DNA from: Ruegeria spongiae
Lineage (GTDB): Bacteria > Pseudomonadota > Alphaproteobacteria > Rhodobacterales > Rhodobacteraceae
Direction of reading: 5' to 3'
Assembly (NCBI RefSeq): GCF_023502395.1
Contig: NZ_JAMFMB010000004.1
Coordinates: forward strand, 62,001 to 126,000
DNA length: 64,000 nucleotides
Shown here: positions 24,775 through 32,707 of the stretch, piece by piece
Layout: every line of letters starts with the position of its first letter
How positions within the stretch are numbered: the first letter of the stretch is position 1
Notes under the pieces: model-generated
Seen by the model: only the letters and a program-made list of their open reading frames with translations
What the model was told of the DNA's origin: nothing
Database searches by the model: none
Translations under genes and position numbers: made by a program

Positions 24775-26054
24775 CAATTTCTCCGGTAGACGGCCGCTCC
24801 GGCCACGTAGGTTGCCAGCACCCTACCTTGCATCCGCTGGCCGTCAAACGGCGTATTCTGCGATTTTGACTGCAGGGTGAACCGGTCAAGCACAAAGGGC
24901 GTTTCGGGGTCGAACAACACCAGATCGGCGGGCGCATCCGCGGCCAGCTTGCCGGTGTTCAGCCCCAGGCGTTTTGCGGGGTTCAGAGACATGGCGCGGA
25001 ACAGGGTGGGCAGGTCCAGTTGCTCGCCATGGTAAAGCCGCAGTGCTGCGGGCAGCAGGGTTTCCAGCGCCACCGCGCCCGAGGCGGCCTCTTCAAACGG
25101 CAGCCGCTTGCTTTCTTCGTCCTGCGGGGTGTGCATCGAACTGATGATGTCGATCAGACCGCTGCGCACCGCCTCGATCACGGCTTGGCGGTCGCCTTCC
25201 GATCGAAGCGGCGGCTTGACCTTGAAAAAGGTGCGGTAATCGGCCACGTCCAACTCGTTCAGCGTCAGGTGATGGATCGAGGTGCCTGCGGTGATGTCCA
25301 ACCCATTGCGCTTGGCGCGTTCCAGCGCGGGCAGGGCGCGGGCGGTGGTGATCTGGTCGGCGTGATAGCGGGCGCCGGTCATTTCCAGCAGCGCGATATC
25401 GCGATCCAGCCCCATACGCTCGGCCATCGGTGACACGGCAGGCAGGCCGTAAAGCGTCGCGAACTTGCCGCTGGTGGCGGCCGCGCCCTGGCTCAGGCCC
25501 GGCTCTTGCGGGTGGGCGATGACCAGCGCGCCGCAGGAGCGGGCATAGGTCAGCGCGCGGGAGAACACCTTGGTGTTGCTCACCACATGATCGCAATCAG
25601 TGAAGGCGACCGCACCGGCATCCATCAAAAAACCGATCTCGGTCATCTCGCGGCCCTCACGGCCTTTGGTCAGCGCCGCCATCGGCAACACGTTGACCGG
25701 CGCATCCGCCTGTGCCCGGCGGGTGACGAATTCCAGCGTTTCGGGCGTGTCGATGACCGGCAGCGTGTCGGGGCGGGTCACGATGGTGGTGACCCCGCCC
25801 GCCGCCGCCGCCAGCCCGGCGGATTTGTAGCTTTCCTTGTGCCGCTCGCCCGGCTCGCACACCTTGACGCCGATATCGACGATGCCGGGTGCCAGACACT
25901 TGCCACCGCAGTCGATCACCTCGCCATCGGTTTCCGGCGGTGTCTTCGCCCCTCGGGCGGCGATCACGCCATCTCGGGCAAGCAGCCAGCCGGGGCTGTC
26001 GGTGCCGGCTTCGGGGTCGATGAGGCGGGCATTGGTGAACAGGGTTGTGGTCAT
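24774..26054 (-). CDS. pyrX: dihydroorotase-like protein, catalytically dead (PyrC'/PyrX type)
   Basis: A 426-residue amidohydrolase-fold protein of dihydroorotase length and order, starting VIDCGGKCLAPGIVD near residue 47. The metal-binding motif DxHxHxR is replaced by DIGVKVC, the TDHAPH segment with the catalytic Asp by SSMHTPQ, and the second-shell HxxHxST segment by YHADQITT, so metal ligands and catalytic Asp are missing. In Pseudomonas such a protein (PyrC') is a structural partner of aspartate transcarbamoylase. pyrB lies upstream in the same operon, supporting that role. It overlaps both neighbours by 1-4 bp. Confidence 0.85.
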   Translation of the reverse strand: MTTTLFTNARLIDPEAGTDSPGWLLARDGVIAARGAKTPPETDGEVIDCGGKCLAPGIVDIGVKVCEPGERHKESYKSAGLAAAAGGVTTIVTRPDTLPVIDTPETLEFVTRRAQADAPVNVLPMAALTKGREGREMTEIGFLMDAGAVAFTDCDHVVSNTKVFSRALTYARSCGALVIAHPQEPGLSQGAAATSGKFATLYGLPAVSPMAERMGLDRDIALLEMTGARYHADQITTARALPALERAKRNGLDITAGTSIHHLTLNELDVADYRTFFKVKPPLRSEGDRQAVIEAVRSGLIDIISSMHTPQDEESKRLPFEEAASGAVALETLLPAALRLYHGEQLDLPTLFRAMSLNPAKRLGLNTGKLAADAPADLVLFDPETPFVLDRFTLQSKSQNTPFDGQRMQGRVLATYVAGAAVYRRN

Positions 26055-26437
26055 GTCATGGCCCCTTCAATCGCGGCTTTGGTGGCTGCCGGGTCGGCCT
26101 GGAATTTGATCAGATGCTTGTCGCCCGCCCCGGTGATCACCTGCACGGCGCTGCCCAGCGTGCGCACGGTTTCGATCTGGGGCAGGGGGATCGTCTGGAC
26201 CGGTCCGCGCAGCGCGCCGTCGCGCAGTTCCCAGACCGCGCTCAGTTCTTCCGAGGACATGTACCAGCCGCGCAGCATGATGGCCGCCAATCCGGCGGGC
26301 GCGCCAGTCCAGATATAGGGGTTGCCCATCATCCAGAGCACGGCCATCGCCAGCGCCATGCCAAAAGCGGCGAGCCAGGCATGCGCCCGGATATAGGCCT
26401 GCCTGTCGGGCACGAACCGGATCACAGGATCAGCCAT
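26051..26437 (-). CDS. small membrane protein with PH-like C-terminal domain, unknown function
   Basis: A 128-residue protein with two hydrophobic helices (about residues 20-38 and 42-57) followed by a beta-rich stretch, SEELSAVWELRDGALRGPVQTIPLPQIETVR, resembling a short bacterial PH/YdbT-like domain. Its stop overlaps the pyrX start by 4 bp, and its start lies inside the 3' end of the next upstream gene (16 bp overlap), so it is part of the pyrB operon. No function can be assigned. Confidence 0.65.
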   Translation of the reverse strand: MADPVIRFVPDRQAYIRAHAWLAAFGMALAMAVLWMMGNPYIWTGAPAGLAAIMLRGWYMSSEELSAVWELRDGALRGPVQTIPLPQIETVRTLGSAVQVITGAGDKHLIKFQADPAATKAAIEGAMT

Positions 26438-26949
26438 ATCACCCCGGCAACAAGCGCGATCATCACCATGGAAAAGATCGCAAAGCCGATGCGGACCGCT
26501 TTGGAGCGGGCTTCGCGCGGCGGGGTGCGTGGGGCTGAGTAGGGCGTGGCGCTTTTGGTGATCAGCGGCTCTGCGGACCAGTCGATCCGGTCCTCGCGAT
26601 AGCAGCCAATCGGTTCAAGGCGGCTGTCCAGGGTCAGGTCCATTGCGCGGCTCCGGAAGGCGGCGCTGCGCACCAGCATCACCCAGCCCATGATCTTGTC
26701 CAGCGCCTCAGCGTCCAGTTGATCCTCGGGAATGCCGCAGCCCTCGGCGAGGTAGCCATAGAGGCCGAATCCTTCGAGGTCCCAGACCGGGAAAATCTCG
26801 ATCTCGCTTGAATCGAGTCCCTCGACTCCCAGCAATTGCTCGGCGGCACCCGGTTCGCGCAGGAATTTCGCATGCTCCGGCGCGACATCCAGTGCATACA
26901 GCCGCAGATAGCCGAACTCGTTTGCCTCAACGGTGACCGGATCGCTCAT
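26422..26949 (-). CDS. C-terminally membrane-anchored protein of unknown function
   Basis: A 175-residue acidic protein. The N-terminal two thirds are soluble and contain [40 protein letters not shown] and an [12 protein letters not shown] segment. The last ~22 residues are a single hydrophobic helix ([21 protein letters not shown]), giving a tail anchor. It lies directly after pyrB with a 4 bp overlap and runs into the small PH-like gene, so all are cotranscribed. I do not recognise the family. Confidence 0.65.
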   Translation of the reverse strand: MSDPVTVEANEFGYLRLYALDVAPEHAKFLREPGAAEQLLGVEGLDSSEIEIFPVWDLEGFGLYGYLAEGCGIPEDQLDAEALDKIMGWVMLVRSAAFRSRAMDLTLDSRLEPIGCYREDRIDWSAEPLITKSATPYSAPRTPPREARSKAVRIGFAIFSMVMIALVAGVIWLIL

Positions 26950-27884
26950 GCGGCAACCTCCCGGTGATGACGGGCCAACAGCTCCATCGCGGCCATGCGG
27001 ACGGCGACGCCCATCTCGACCTGCTCCTGAATGACCGAGCGGTTGATGTCATCGGCCAGCGTGCCGTCGATCTCGACACCCCGGTTCATCGGGCCGGGAT
27101 GCATCACGATGGCGTCGGGCTTTGCCAGTGCCAGCTTGGCGGCGTCCAGCCCGTAGCGATGGTAATATTCCCGTTCTGAAGGAATGAACCCGCCATCCAT
27201 GCGTTCCTTCTGAAGCCGCAGCATCATCACCACATCGGCGTCTTTCAGACCGTCGCTCATATCCTCGTACACCTCGGCCCCGAATTCGGCGAAATGTCCG
27301 GGCACCAGCGTGGGCGGGCCGATCAGACGGATGCGGTTCTCCATCTTGCCCAGCAGGATCAGATTAGACCGGGCGACGCGCGAATGGGCGACATCGCCGC
27401 AGATCGCCACGGTCAACCGGTGCAACCGCCCTTTTGCCCGGCGGATCGTCAGCGCGTCCAGAAGCGCCTGGGTGGGGTGCTCGTGGCGTCCGTCACCGGC
27501 GTTCAGTACCGCGCAGTTGACCTTCTGCGCCAGCAGGTCCACCGCACCCGATTGCGGGTGACGCACCACCAGCAGGTCAGGGTGCATCGCGTTCAACGTC
27601 ATCGCCGTGTCGATCAGCGTCTCGCCTTTTTTGATTGAGCTGGCCTGCATCGCCATGTTCATCACATCCGCGCCCAGCCGTTTGCCCGCCAGTTCGAAAC
27701 TGGCCTGTGTGCGGGTGGAGTTTTCGAAGAACATGTTGATCTGGGTGAGGCCCGACAGCTCATCGGCGTGTTTCAGCGATTGCCGGTTCAGCTCGACATA
27801 TTTCTCGGCCAGGTCGAGGATTGCAGTGATGTCGGATTGGGACAGTTGTTCGATGCCAAGAAGGTGACGATGGGCAAAAGACAT
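26946..27884 (-). CDS. pyrB: aspartate carbamoyltransferase catalytic subunit
   Basis: PyrB condenses aspartate with carbamoyl phosphate in pyrimidine synthesis. The 312 residues carry the carbamoyl-phosphate motif [12 protein letters not shown] near residue 53, [15 protein letters not shown] near 106, HPTQALLD near 136, and [11 protein letters not shown] near 261. Length is normal. There is no pyrI gene nearby; the dead dihydroorotase homologue downstream probably serves as its partner. ATG at 27884 is the first gene of an operon pyrB - unknown - unknown - pyrX - plsY. Confidence 0.96.
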   Translation of the reverse strand: MSFAHRHLLGIEQLSQSDITAILDLAEKYVELNRQSLKHADELSGLTQINMFFENSTRTQASFELAGKRLGADVMNMAMQASSIKKGETLIDTAMTLNAMHPDLLVVRHPQSGAVDLLAQKVNCAVLNAGDGRHEHPTQALLDALTIRRAKGRLHRLTVAICGDVAHSRVARSNLILLGKMENRIRLIGPPTLVPGHFAEFGAEVYEDMSDGLKDADVVMMLRLQKERMDGGFIPSEREYYHRYGLDAAKLALAKPDAIVMHPGPMNRGVEIDGTLADDINRSVIQEQVEMGVAVRMAAMELLARHHREVAA

Positions 27885-27955
27885 GGCTTGGCTCCGAACC
27901 GGTGTTGCCAGCGCTTATAGGAAGCTCGGCGGGGCGGAGCAATATCCCGCCTGCC

Positions 27956-28528
27956 TCAATCTGCTGCCTCAAGGCAGGCGCCGTCCTCGCCGCATTGCTG
28001 TCCCGGCCTGCACCAGCGGCCATAGCCGCAATCCACCGCCTTGACCGGAACGCATCCCCGCCCGCGTGAGCATTTGAAGCCGGGACGGCATTGCGATTCG
28101 GTGTCTTCGCATTGGAACCAGCCCGCGCGGGGGCAGCGTCCGGGCAGGCAGCCACCGGGGTCGGAGCGATCGATGGGGCGCTGGATGTCCTGCGTGCCGG
28201 GTTTTGGCTTACAGCGGCCTGCGCCCGCGCAGACATTGCCGGGCGTGCAGACGGTTCCGTCGGCGCATTGGGTCGAACCATGTGGCGCGCAGCGCAGGCC
28301 CCCAGTCATGCACAGCTGACCGGCGGGGCAACTGCGCCCGCCACCGCAGTAATTGCCGCCCAGCGGGATGCAATGGCCATCAAAGCTGCAGCTTTCACCC
28401 GCGCTGCAGCAATTGCTCGTACCGCATTGCAACTGCCCGGCGCGGCATTTGCCGAAACCCTGCGCCGATGCGGGCAGGGTCCAGCACGTCAGAAGCGCCA
28501 ACCAGAACAGGGCAAGCAATCGGGTCAT
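27956..28528 (-). CDS. secreted cysteine-rich repeat protein of unknown function
   Basis: A 190-residue protein with a signal peptide (residues 1-23, cleavage after ASA). The mature ~167 residues contain 24 cysteines, one in seven. They fall into repeated units of the form C-x-x-G-x-x-C-x-x-G-x-x-C with a terminal C, for example [20 protein letters not shown] and [13 protein letters not shown], with a central linker [20 protein letters not shown]. The pattern suggests a string of small disulfide-knotted modules like those in eukaryotic secreted proteins. No catalytic motif is seen. It lies alone between pyrB and the glycosylase gene. Confidence 0.75.
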   Translation of the reverse strand: MTRLLALFWLALLTCWTLPASAQGFGKCRAGQLQCGTSNCCSAGESCSFDGHCIPLGGNYCGGGRSCPAGQLCMTGGLRCAPHGSTQCADGTVCTPGNVCAGAGRCKPKPGTQDIQRPIDRSDPGGCLPGRCPRAGWFQCEDTESQCRPGFKCSRGRGCVPVKAVDCGYGRWCRPGQQCGEDGACLEAAD

Positions 28529-28610
28529 GTGGGCATGCTCGGGGCAGAACGCGCCACTGACAAGCGCTTATCGCCTTTCCTCCGTTCACTTAGAGTTTAG
28601 ACTGGCGGGC

Positions 28611-29372
28611 ATGGAATCGGTGTTTGACCCATATGCGGCGAAGGCCCTGCTGGAATGGCAGGTGGAACTGGGCGCGACGGATGCGATCTCGGATGCACCG
28701 GTGGACCGCTATGCCCTGGCCGAAAAGACGCCAAAGCCCAAACCCGCACAACCTGCGCAGACCCCGGCGATACCTGCAACGCGCGACCCGGTCGCAGTGG
28801 CGAAACAGGTGGCAAACGCGGCCGCGTCGCTTGACGATCTGAAAGCCGTGATGACGGCGTTCGATCTGTGTGAGTTGAAGAAGGGCGCCCGCCAGCTTGT
28901 CTTTGCCGATGGCACGCCCGGTGCGCGGGTGATGATCATCGGTGAGGCACCCGGACGCGACGAGGATCGCGAAGGCAAGCCGTTTGTCGGCCGTGCCGGG
29001 CAGTTGCTGGACCGGATGCTGGACGCAATCGGGCTGAACCGGACCGAATCGGTCTACATCACCAATGTGCTGCCCTGGCGGCCACCGCAGAACCGTGATC
29101 CCAAACCGGAGGAGATCGCAATGATGGTGCCGTTTCTGCAGCGGCATGTGGCGCTGGCCAAACCCGAGGTGCTGGTGCTGATGGGCAATATCAGCTGTCA
29201 GGCGGTGCTGGGCAAACGCGGCATCACCCGGCTGCGTGGCAAGTGGGATCAGGCGATGAACCTGCCGGTCATGCCCATGTTCCACCCCGCCTACCTGTTG
29301 CGCCAGCCGCAGATGAAGCGGCAGGCATGGGCCGATCTGCTGGACCTGAACGCCAAGCTCAAGGGGCATTAG
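28611..29372 (+). CDS. uracil-DNA glycosylase superfamily protein (family 4/5-like)
   Basis: A 253-residue protein. After a variable, proline-rich N-terminus (residues 35-60), the catalytic domain has [27 protein letters not shown] near residue 110, [16 protein letters not shown] near residue 148, and the HPAYLLR motif near residue 223 with the conserved His. This matches the family-4-type glycosylases that remove uracil from DNA. Only two Cys occur in the whole protein (about residues 87 and 195), so the four-Cys iron-sulfur cluster of classical family 4 is not supported. Start chosen at ATG 28611. The phosphoesterase gene follows after 2 bp. Confidence 0.85.
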   Translation: MESVFDPYAAKALLEWQVELGATDAISDAPVDRYALAEKTPKPKPAQPAQTPAIPATRDPVAVAKQVANAAASLDDLKAVMTAFDLCELKKGARQLVFADGTPGARVMIIGEAPGRDEDREGKPFVGRAGQLLDRMLDAIGLNRTESVYITNVLPWRPPQNRDPKPEEIAMMVPFLQRHVALAKPEVLVLMGNISCQAVLGKRGITRLRGKWDQAMNLPVMPMFHPAYLLRQPQMKRQAWADLLDLNAKLKGH

Positions 29373-29374
29373 AT

Positions 29375-29974
29375 ATGCGCATTCTGGCCTTTTCCGATCT
29401 GCATATGGCCCGCAACAGGGCTGCCGCGATTGTCGAGGCCAGCACCGGGGCGGACCTGGTGATCGGCGCGGGCGATTTCTGCAACATGCGGCAGGGTCTG
29501 GCAGAGGCGATGGAGATGCTGGCCGGTATCTCAGCCCCGCTGGTCATGGTGCCTGGCAACGCCGAAAGCGCTGAAGAACTCACCGGGGCTGCCCGCCACG
29601 GCGTCCATGTGCTGCATGGTCAGGCGGTCGAAGTGGATCGCCTGTCGTTGTTCGGGCTTGGCTATGGCGTTCCCCTTACCCCGTTCGGTGCGTGGTCCTG
29701 CGATCTGAGCGAGTCGGAGGCGACGGAACTGCTGGATCGCTGTCAGGAGACGGATGTGCTGATCACCCATTCTCCGCCCAAAGGGGTGGGGGATGTGACC
29801 TCGCAGGGGGATTCGGTCGGCTCAAGTGCCGTGCGCGATGCCATCGAACGGCTGCAGCCAAAACTGGCCGTCTGTGGCCACATCCATGACAGCTGGGGTG
29901 CGCGGGGCCGGATTGGACGTACTGAGGTCGCCAACCTGGGACCAGCGGTCAACTGGTTTGAGGTCGATGCATGA
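29375..29974 (+). CDS. calcineurin-like metallophosphoesterase
   Basis: A 199-residue dinuclear-metal phosphoesterase. The motifs run in order: FSDLHMA (D-x-H) near residue 6, VIGAGDFCNM (GD) near residue 29, MVPGNAES (GN-) near residue 57, ITHSPPKG near residue 130, and VCGHIHDSWG (GHxH) near residue 168. The usual His after GN is Ala here (GNAE rather than GNHE/D), though Asn is the metal ligand. ATG at 29375 lies just after the glycosylase stop. Its stop overlaps the exporter start by 4 bp. Substrate unknown. Confidence 0.87.
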   Translation: MRILAFSDLHMARNRAAAIVEASTGADLVIGAGDFCNMRQGLAEAMEMLAGISAPLVMVPGNAESAEELTGAARHGVHVLHGQAVEVDRLSLFGLGYGVPLTPFGAWSCDLSESEATELLDRCQETDVLITHSPPKGVGDVTSQGDSVGSSAVRDAIERLQPKLAVCGHIHDSWGARGRIGRTEVANLGPAVNWFEVDA

Positions 29975-30591
29975 TCGACCCGGTTGTGTTGCTTACTTTC
30001 CTGCCTGCAGCCATGGCACTGAACCTGACGCCGGGCGCGGATATGATGTTCTGTTTCGGTCAGGGGCTCCGGTCCGGCCCGCGCGCCGCGATCGCGGCCA
30101 GCGCCGGGATTTCGCTTGGTTCGCTGGTGCATGTGACGCTCGCCGGTCTTGGGCTGGGCGCAGCGGTGGCGGCGATGCCGTGGCTCTTTGACGTGATCCG
30201 CTGGGTCGGGGTTTTGTACCTGCTCACTCTGGCCTGGTCCGCCATTCGCAATGGTGCCACGCCGCCCGATGCGCCCGCACAACCGGCCAAACACGCGTTT
30301 CGTGACGGGCTGCTGGTCAACCTTACCAACCCGAAGGTGATCCTGTTCGTGCTGGCCTTCATCCCGCAATTCATTGATCCAACAGCTGGTCCGATCCTGA
30401 TGCAGTTCATGGTTCTTGGCGCGGTGATCGCGCTGGGCGGCTTTGTCATCAATGCAGGTGTCGGGCTGATGGCGGGCGGGGCCAGCAGGCATCTTGTCGG
30501 CAACCGTCGCGCCGGGCGCATTCTTGGCTGGATCACGGGTGGTATCTTTATCACGCTTGCCGTGCGTTTGGCCGTTTTGGAAAGGGCATGA
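29971..30591 (+). CDS. LysE/RhtB-family amino acid exporter
   Basis: A 206-residue membrane protein with about six helices. The LysE family signature is present: LPAAMALNLTPGADMMFCFGQGLRSG near residue 10-36, GISLGSLVHVTLAGLGLG near residue 47, and FRDGLLVNLTNPKVILFVLAFIPQF near residues 110-135. The NPK motif is typical of the family. Export of an amino acid or derivative from the cytoplasm is likely, but the substrate is not inferable. Translation is probably coupled to the phosphoesterase; moaB follows after 6 bp. Confidence 0.9.
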   Translation: MIDPVVLLTFLPAAMALNLTPGADMMFCFGQGLRSGPRAAIAASAGISLGSLVHVTLAGLGLGAAVAAMPWLFDVIRWVGVLYLLTLAWSAIRNGATPPDAPAQPAKHAFRDGLLVNLTNPKVILFVLAFIPQFIDPTAGPILMQFMVLGAVIALGGFVINAGVGLMAGGASRHLVGNRRAGRILGWITGGIFITLAVRLAVLERA

Positions 30592-30597
30592 CCACAG

Positions 30598-31140
30598 ATG
30601 TCGCGCATTGACGAAAGCATGGAGTTTCATCCGGTCCGCATCGCCGTGCTGACCGTCTCGGATACCCGCGCTCTGGCAGACGACAAATCGGGGCAGACTC
30701 TCGTGGACCGGATCGAGGCGGCGGGCCATTTGGTGGCGGACCGCAAGATCCTGCCCGATGAGCGCACCGAGATCTCCGGCCAGTTGCGGGCCTGGGTTCA
30801 GGACCCGCAGATCGACGTCGTGATCTCGACCGGCGGCACCGGGCTTACGGGCCGCGACGTGACGGTCGAGGCGCACAGGGACGTCTATGAGAAAGAGATC
30901 GAAGCGTTTGGAACGGTCTTCACCATTATTTCGATGGAAAAGATCGGCACATCCGCCGTGCAGTCGCGTGCGACGGGGGGGGTTGCGGGGGGCACCTATC
31001 TCTTTGCGCTGCCGGGCAGTCCGGGGGCCTGCAAGGACGCCTGGGACGGCATCCTGCAAAAACAGCTCGATTACCGCCATCGCCCCTGCAATTTCGTCGA
31101 GATCATGCCCAGATTGGACGAACATCTGCGACGGAAGTAA
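30598..31140 (+). CDS. moaB: molybdenum cofactor biosynthesis protein B
   Basis: A 180-residue MogA/MoaB-type protein that binds molybdopterin and helps its adenylation. The molybdopterin-binding fold shows VLTVSDTRALADDKSGQTL near residue 18, ISTGGTGLTGRDVT near residue 78, and FALPGSPGACKDAWDGIL near residue 137. It falls just behind the exporter gene on the same strand. The nearest other cofactor genes are 16 kb away on either side. Confidence 0.92.
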   Translation: MSRIDESMEFHPVRIAVLTVSDTRALADDKSGQTLVDRIEAAGHLVADRKILPDERTEISGQLRAWVQDPQIDVVISTGGTGLTGRDVTVEAHRDVYEKEIEAFGTVFTIISMEKIGTSAVQSRATGGVAGGTYLFALPGSPGACKDAWDGILQKQLDYRHRPCNFVEIMPRLDEHLRRK

Positions 31141-31246
31141 ACTCTTCGTACGTTCAAGGCTTTGCAGGCGTCGACAGGGTTGGCAAATCCATCAGGCCCG
31201 CTAACCTTTGGCAAGGCAGCGCAACGCCACCGGAGAAGGATGTAAG

Positions 31247-32701
31247 ATGCGGTTTTTACGCCAGAGTCTGCTCGGCGTGTTCCTGGTGTCGATGACGCTG
31301 GCCCTGCTTCTGTATGCCGGCCATCTGGTGTTTGACGCGGTTCGCACAAGTCTGGCCGACAAGGCCCGGCCCATCGAGGTGCGCGAGCGGGTCTTTGCGG
31401 TCAATGTAGAAACCGCCGAGTTGCAGGATGTGATCCCGGTTCTTAAAGCCTTCGGTCAGGTTCAAAGCCGCCGCACGCTGGAATTGCGCGCCGCGGCGGG
31501 CGGGCGCGTGCTGGAACTGTCACCCGATTTCGAGGAAGGCGGCACCGTCCGCGCGGGTGCGGTGCTGGTGCGCATCGACCCGGCGGATGCCCAGACCGAT
31601 TGGGACCGCGCCTCCTCCGACATGATGGATGCCGAGGCCGAAGAACGCGACGCCGAACGTTCCCTGCTTCTGGCGCGGGACGAATTGCAGGCGTCCATCG
31701 ACCAGTCCGAACTGCGGGACAAGGCATTGCAGCGGCAGCTGGATCTGGCCGAACGCGGCGTGGGCACCGCTGCGGCTGTCGAATCGGCCGAGCTTGAAGC
31801 CGCCTCGTCCCGGCAGGCCGTGCTGGCGCGCCGAATCTCGGTCGCGCAGGCCGAGGCGCGGGTGGATCAGACCGAAACCCGCCTGATGCGCGCCCGCAGT
31901 GCCTTGTCGCTGGCCGAGCGCGATCTGCGGGAAACCACCGTGACCGCCCGGTTCGATGGCACGCTGAACGATGTCAATCTGGTCGAGGGGCGGCTGGTCT
32001 CGGCCAATGAGAAACTTGCCGAACTGGTCGACACCGACGCGCTTGAGGTGGCGTTTCGTGTCTCGACCGCGCAATATGCAAGGCTGCTCGATGACGAGGG
32101 CGACCTGATCGCGGCGCCCGTAATCGCCTCGCTGGAAATCACCGGGACCAACCTGACTGCGCGCGGCGTGATCAGCCGTGACAGCGCCGCCGCTGGTGAG
32201 GGTCAGTCCGGACGGTTGATCTTTGCCCGGCTGGAAGCGGCGCGCGGTTTCAAACCCGGGGATTTCGTCACCGTCGCGGTCGAAGAACCCGCGCTGCAAG
32301 CCGTCGCGCGCCTGCCGTCCTCGGCGCTGGATGCGGCCGGGACCGTGCTGGTTCTGGGCGCCGATGACCGGCTCGAGCTGCTGCCCGTCCGTCTGGTCCG
32401 CCGTCAGGGCGACGAAGTGCTGCTGCGCGGTGACGGGCTGGCCGGGCGCGAGGTGATTGTCGGACGCACGCCGCTGCTGGGGCCAGGGATCAAGGTGCGC
32501 CCGGTCCGCAGCGAGGCGCAGCTGGTTCCGGCGGCCTCGCTGCTGGAGCTCAGCGACGAGCGCCGCGCGCGTCTGGTGGCCTTTGTCGAAGGCAGCGATG
32601 GTATCCCGCCTGACGAGAAAGCGCAGGTTCTGGGGCAATTGGCGGAACTGCGCGTACCCGAAGATCTGGTGCTGCGGATCGAATCCCGGATGGGGGGATA
32701 A
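31247..32701 (+). CDS. RND efflux periplasmic adaptor (membrane fusion protein)
   Basis: A 484-residue membrane fusion protein that bridges the RND pump to an outer-membrane channel. Residues 8-30 form the inner-membrane anchor. There follow a lipoyl-like half (LRAAAGGRVLELSPDFEEGG, ~residues 80-100), an alpha-helical hairpin (about 120-215), the returning lipoyl half (VTARFDGTLNDVNLVEGRLVS, near 235) and beta-barrel and membrane-proximal domains. ATG at 31247 is behind GGAGAAGGA. The pump gene starts 6 bp after its stop, so they form one operon. Confidence 0.9.
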   Translation: MRFLRQSLLGVFLVSMTLALLLYAGHLVFDAVRTSLADKARPIEVRERVFAVNVETAELQDVIPVLKAFGQVQSRRTLELRAAAGGRVLELSPDFEEGGTVRAGAVLVRIDPADAQTDWDRASSDMMDAEAEERDAERSLLLARDELQASIDQSELRDKALQRQLDLAERGVGTAAAVESAELEAASSRQAVLARRISVAQAEARVDQTETRLMRARSALSLAERDLRETTVTARFDGTLNDVNLVEGRLVSANEKLAELVDTDALEVAFRVSTAQYARLLDDEGDLIAAPVIASLEITGTNLTARGVISRDSAAAGEGQSGRLIFARLEAARGFKPGDFVTVAVEEPALQAVARLPSSALDAAGTVLVLGADDRLELLPVRLVRRQGDEVLLRGDGLAGREVIVGRTPLLGPGIKVRPVRSEAQLVPAASLLELSDERRARLVAFVEGSDGIPPDEKAQVLGQLAELRVPEDLVLRIESRMGG

Positions 32702-32707
32702 CCCGCT

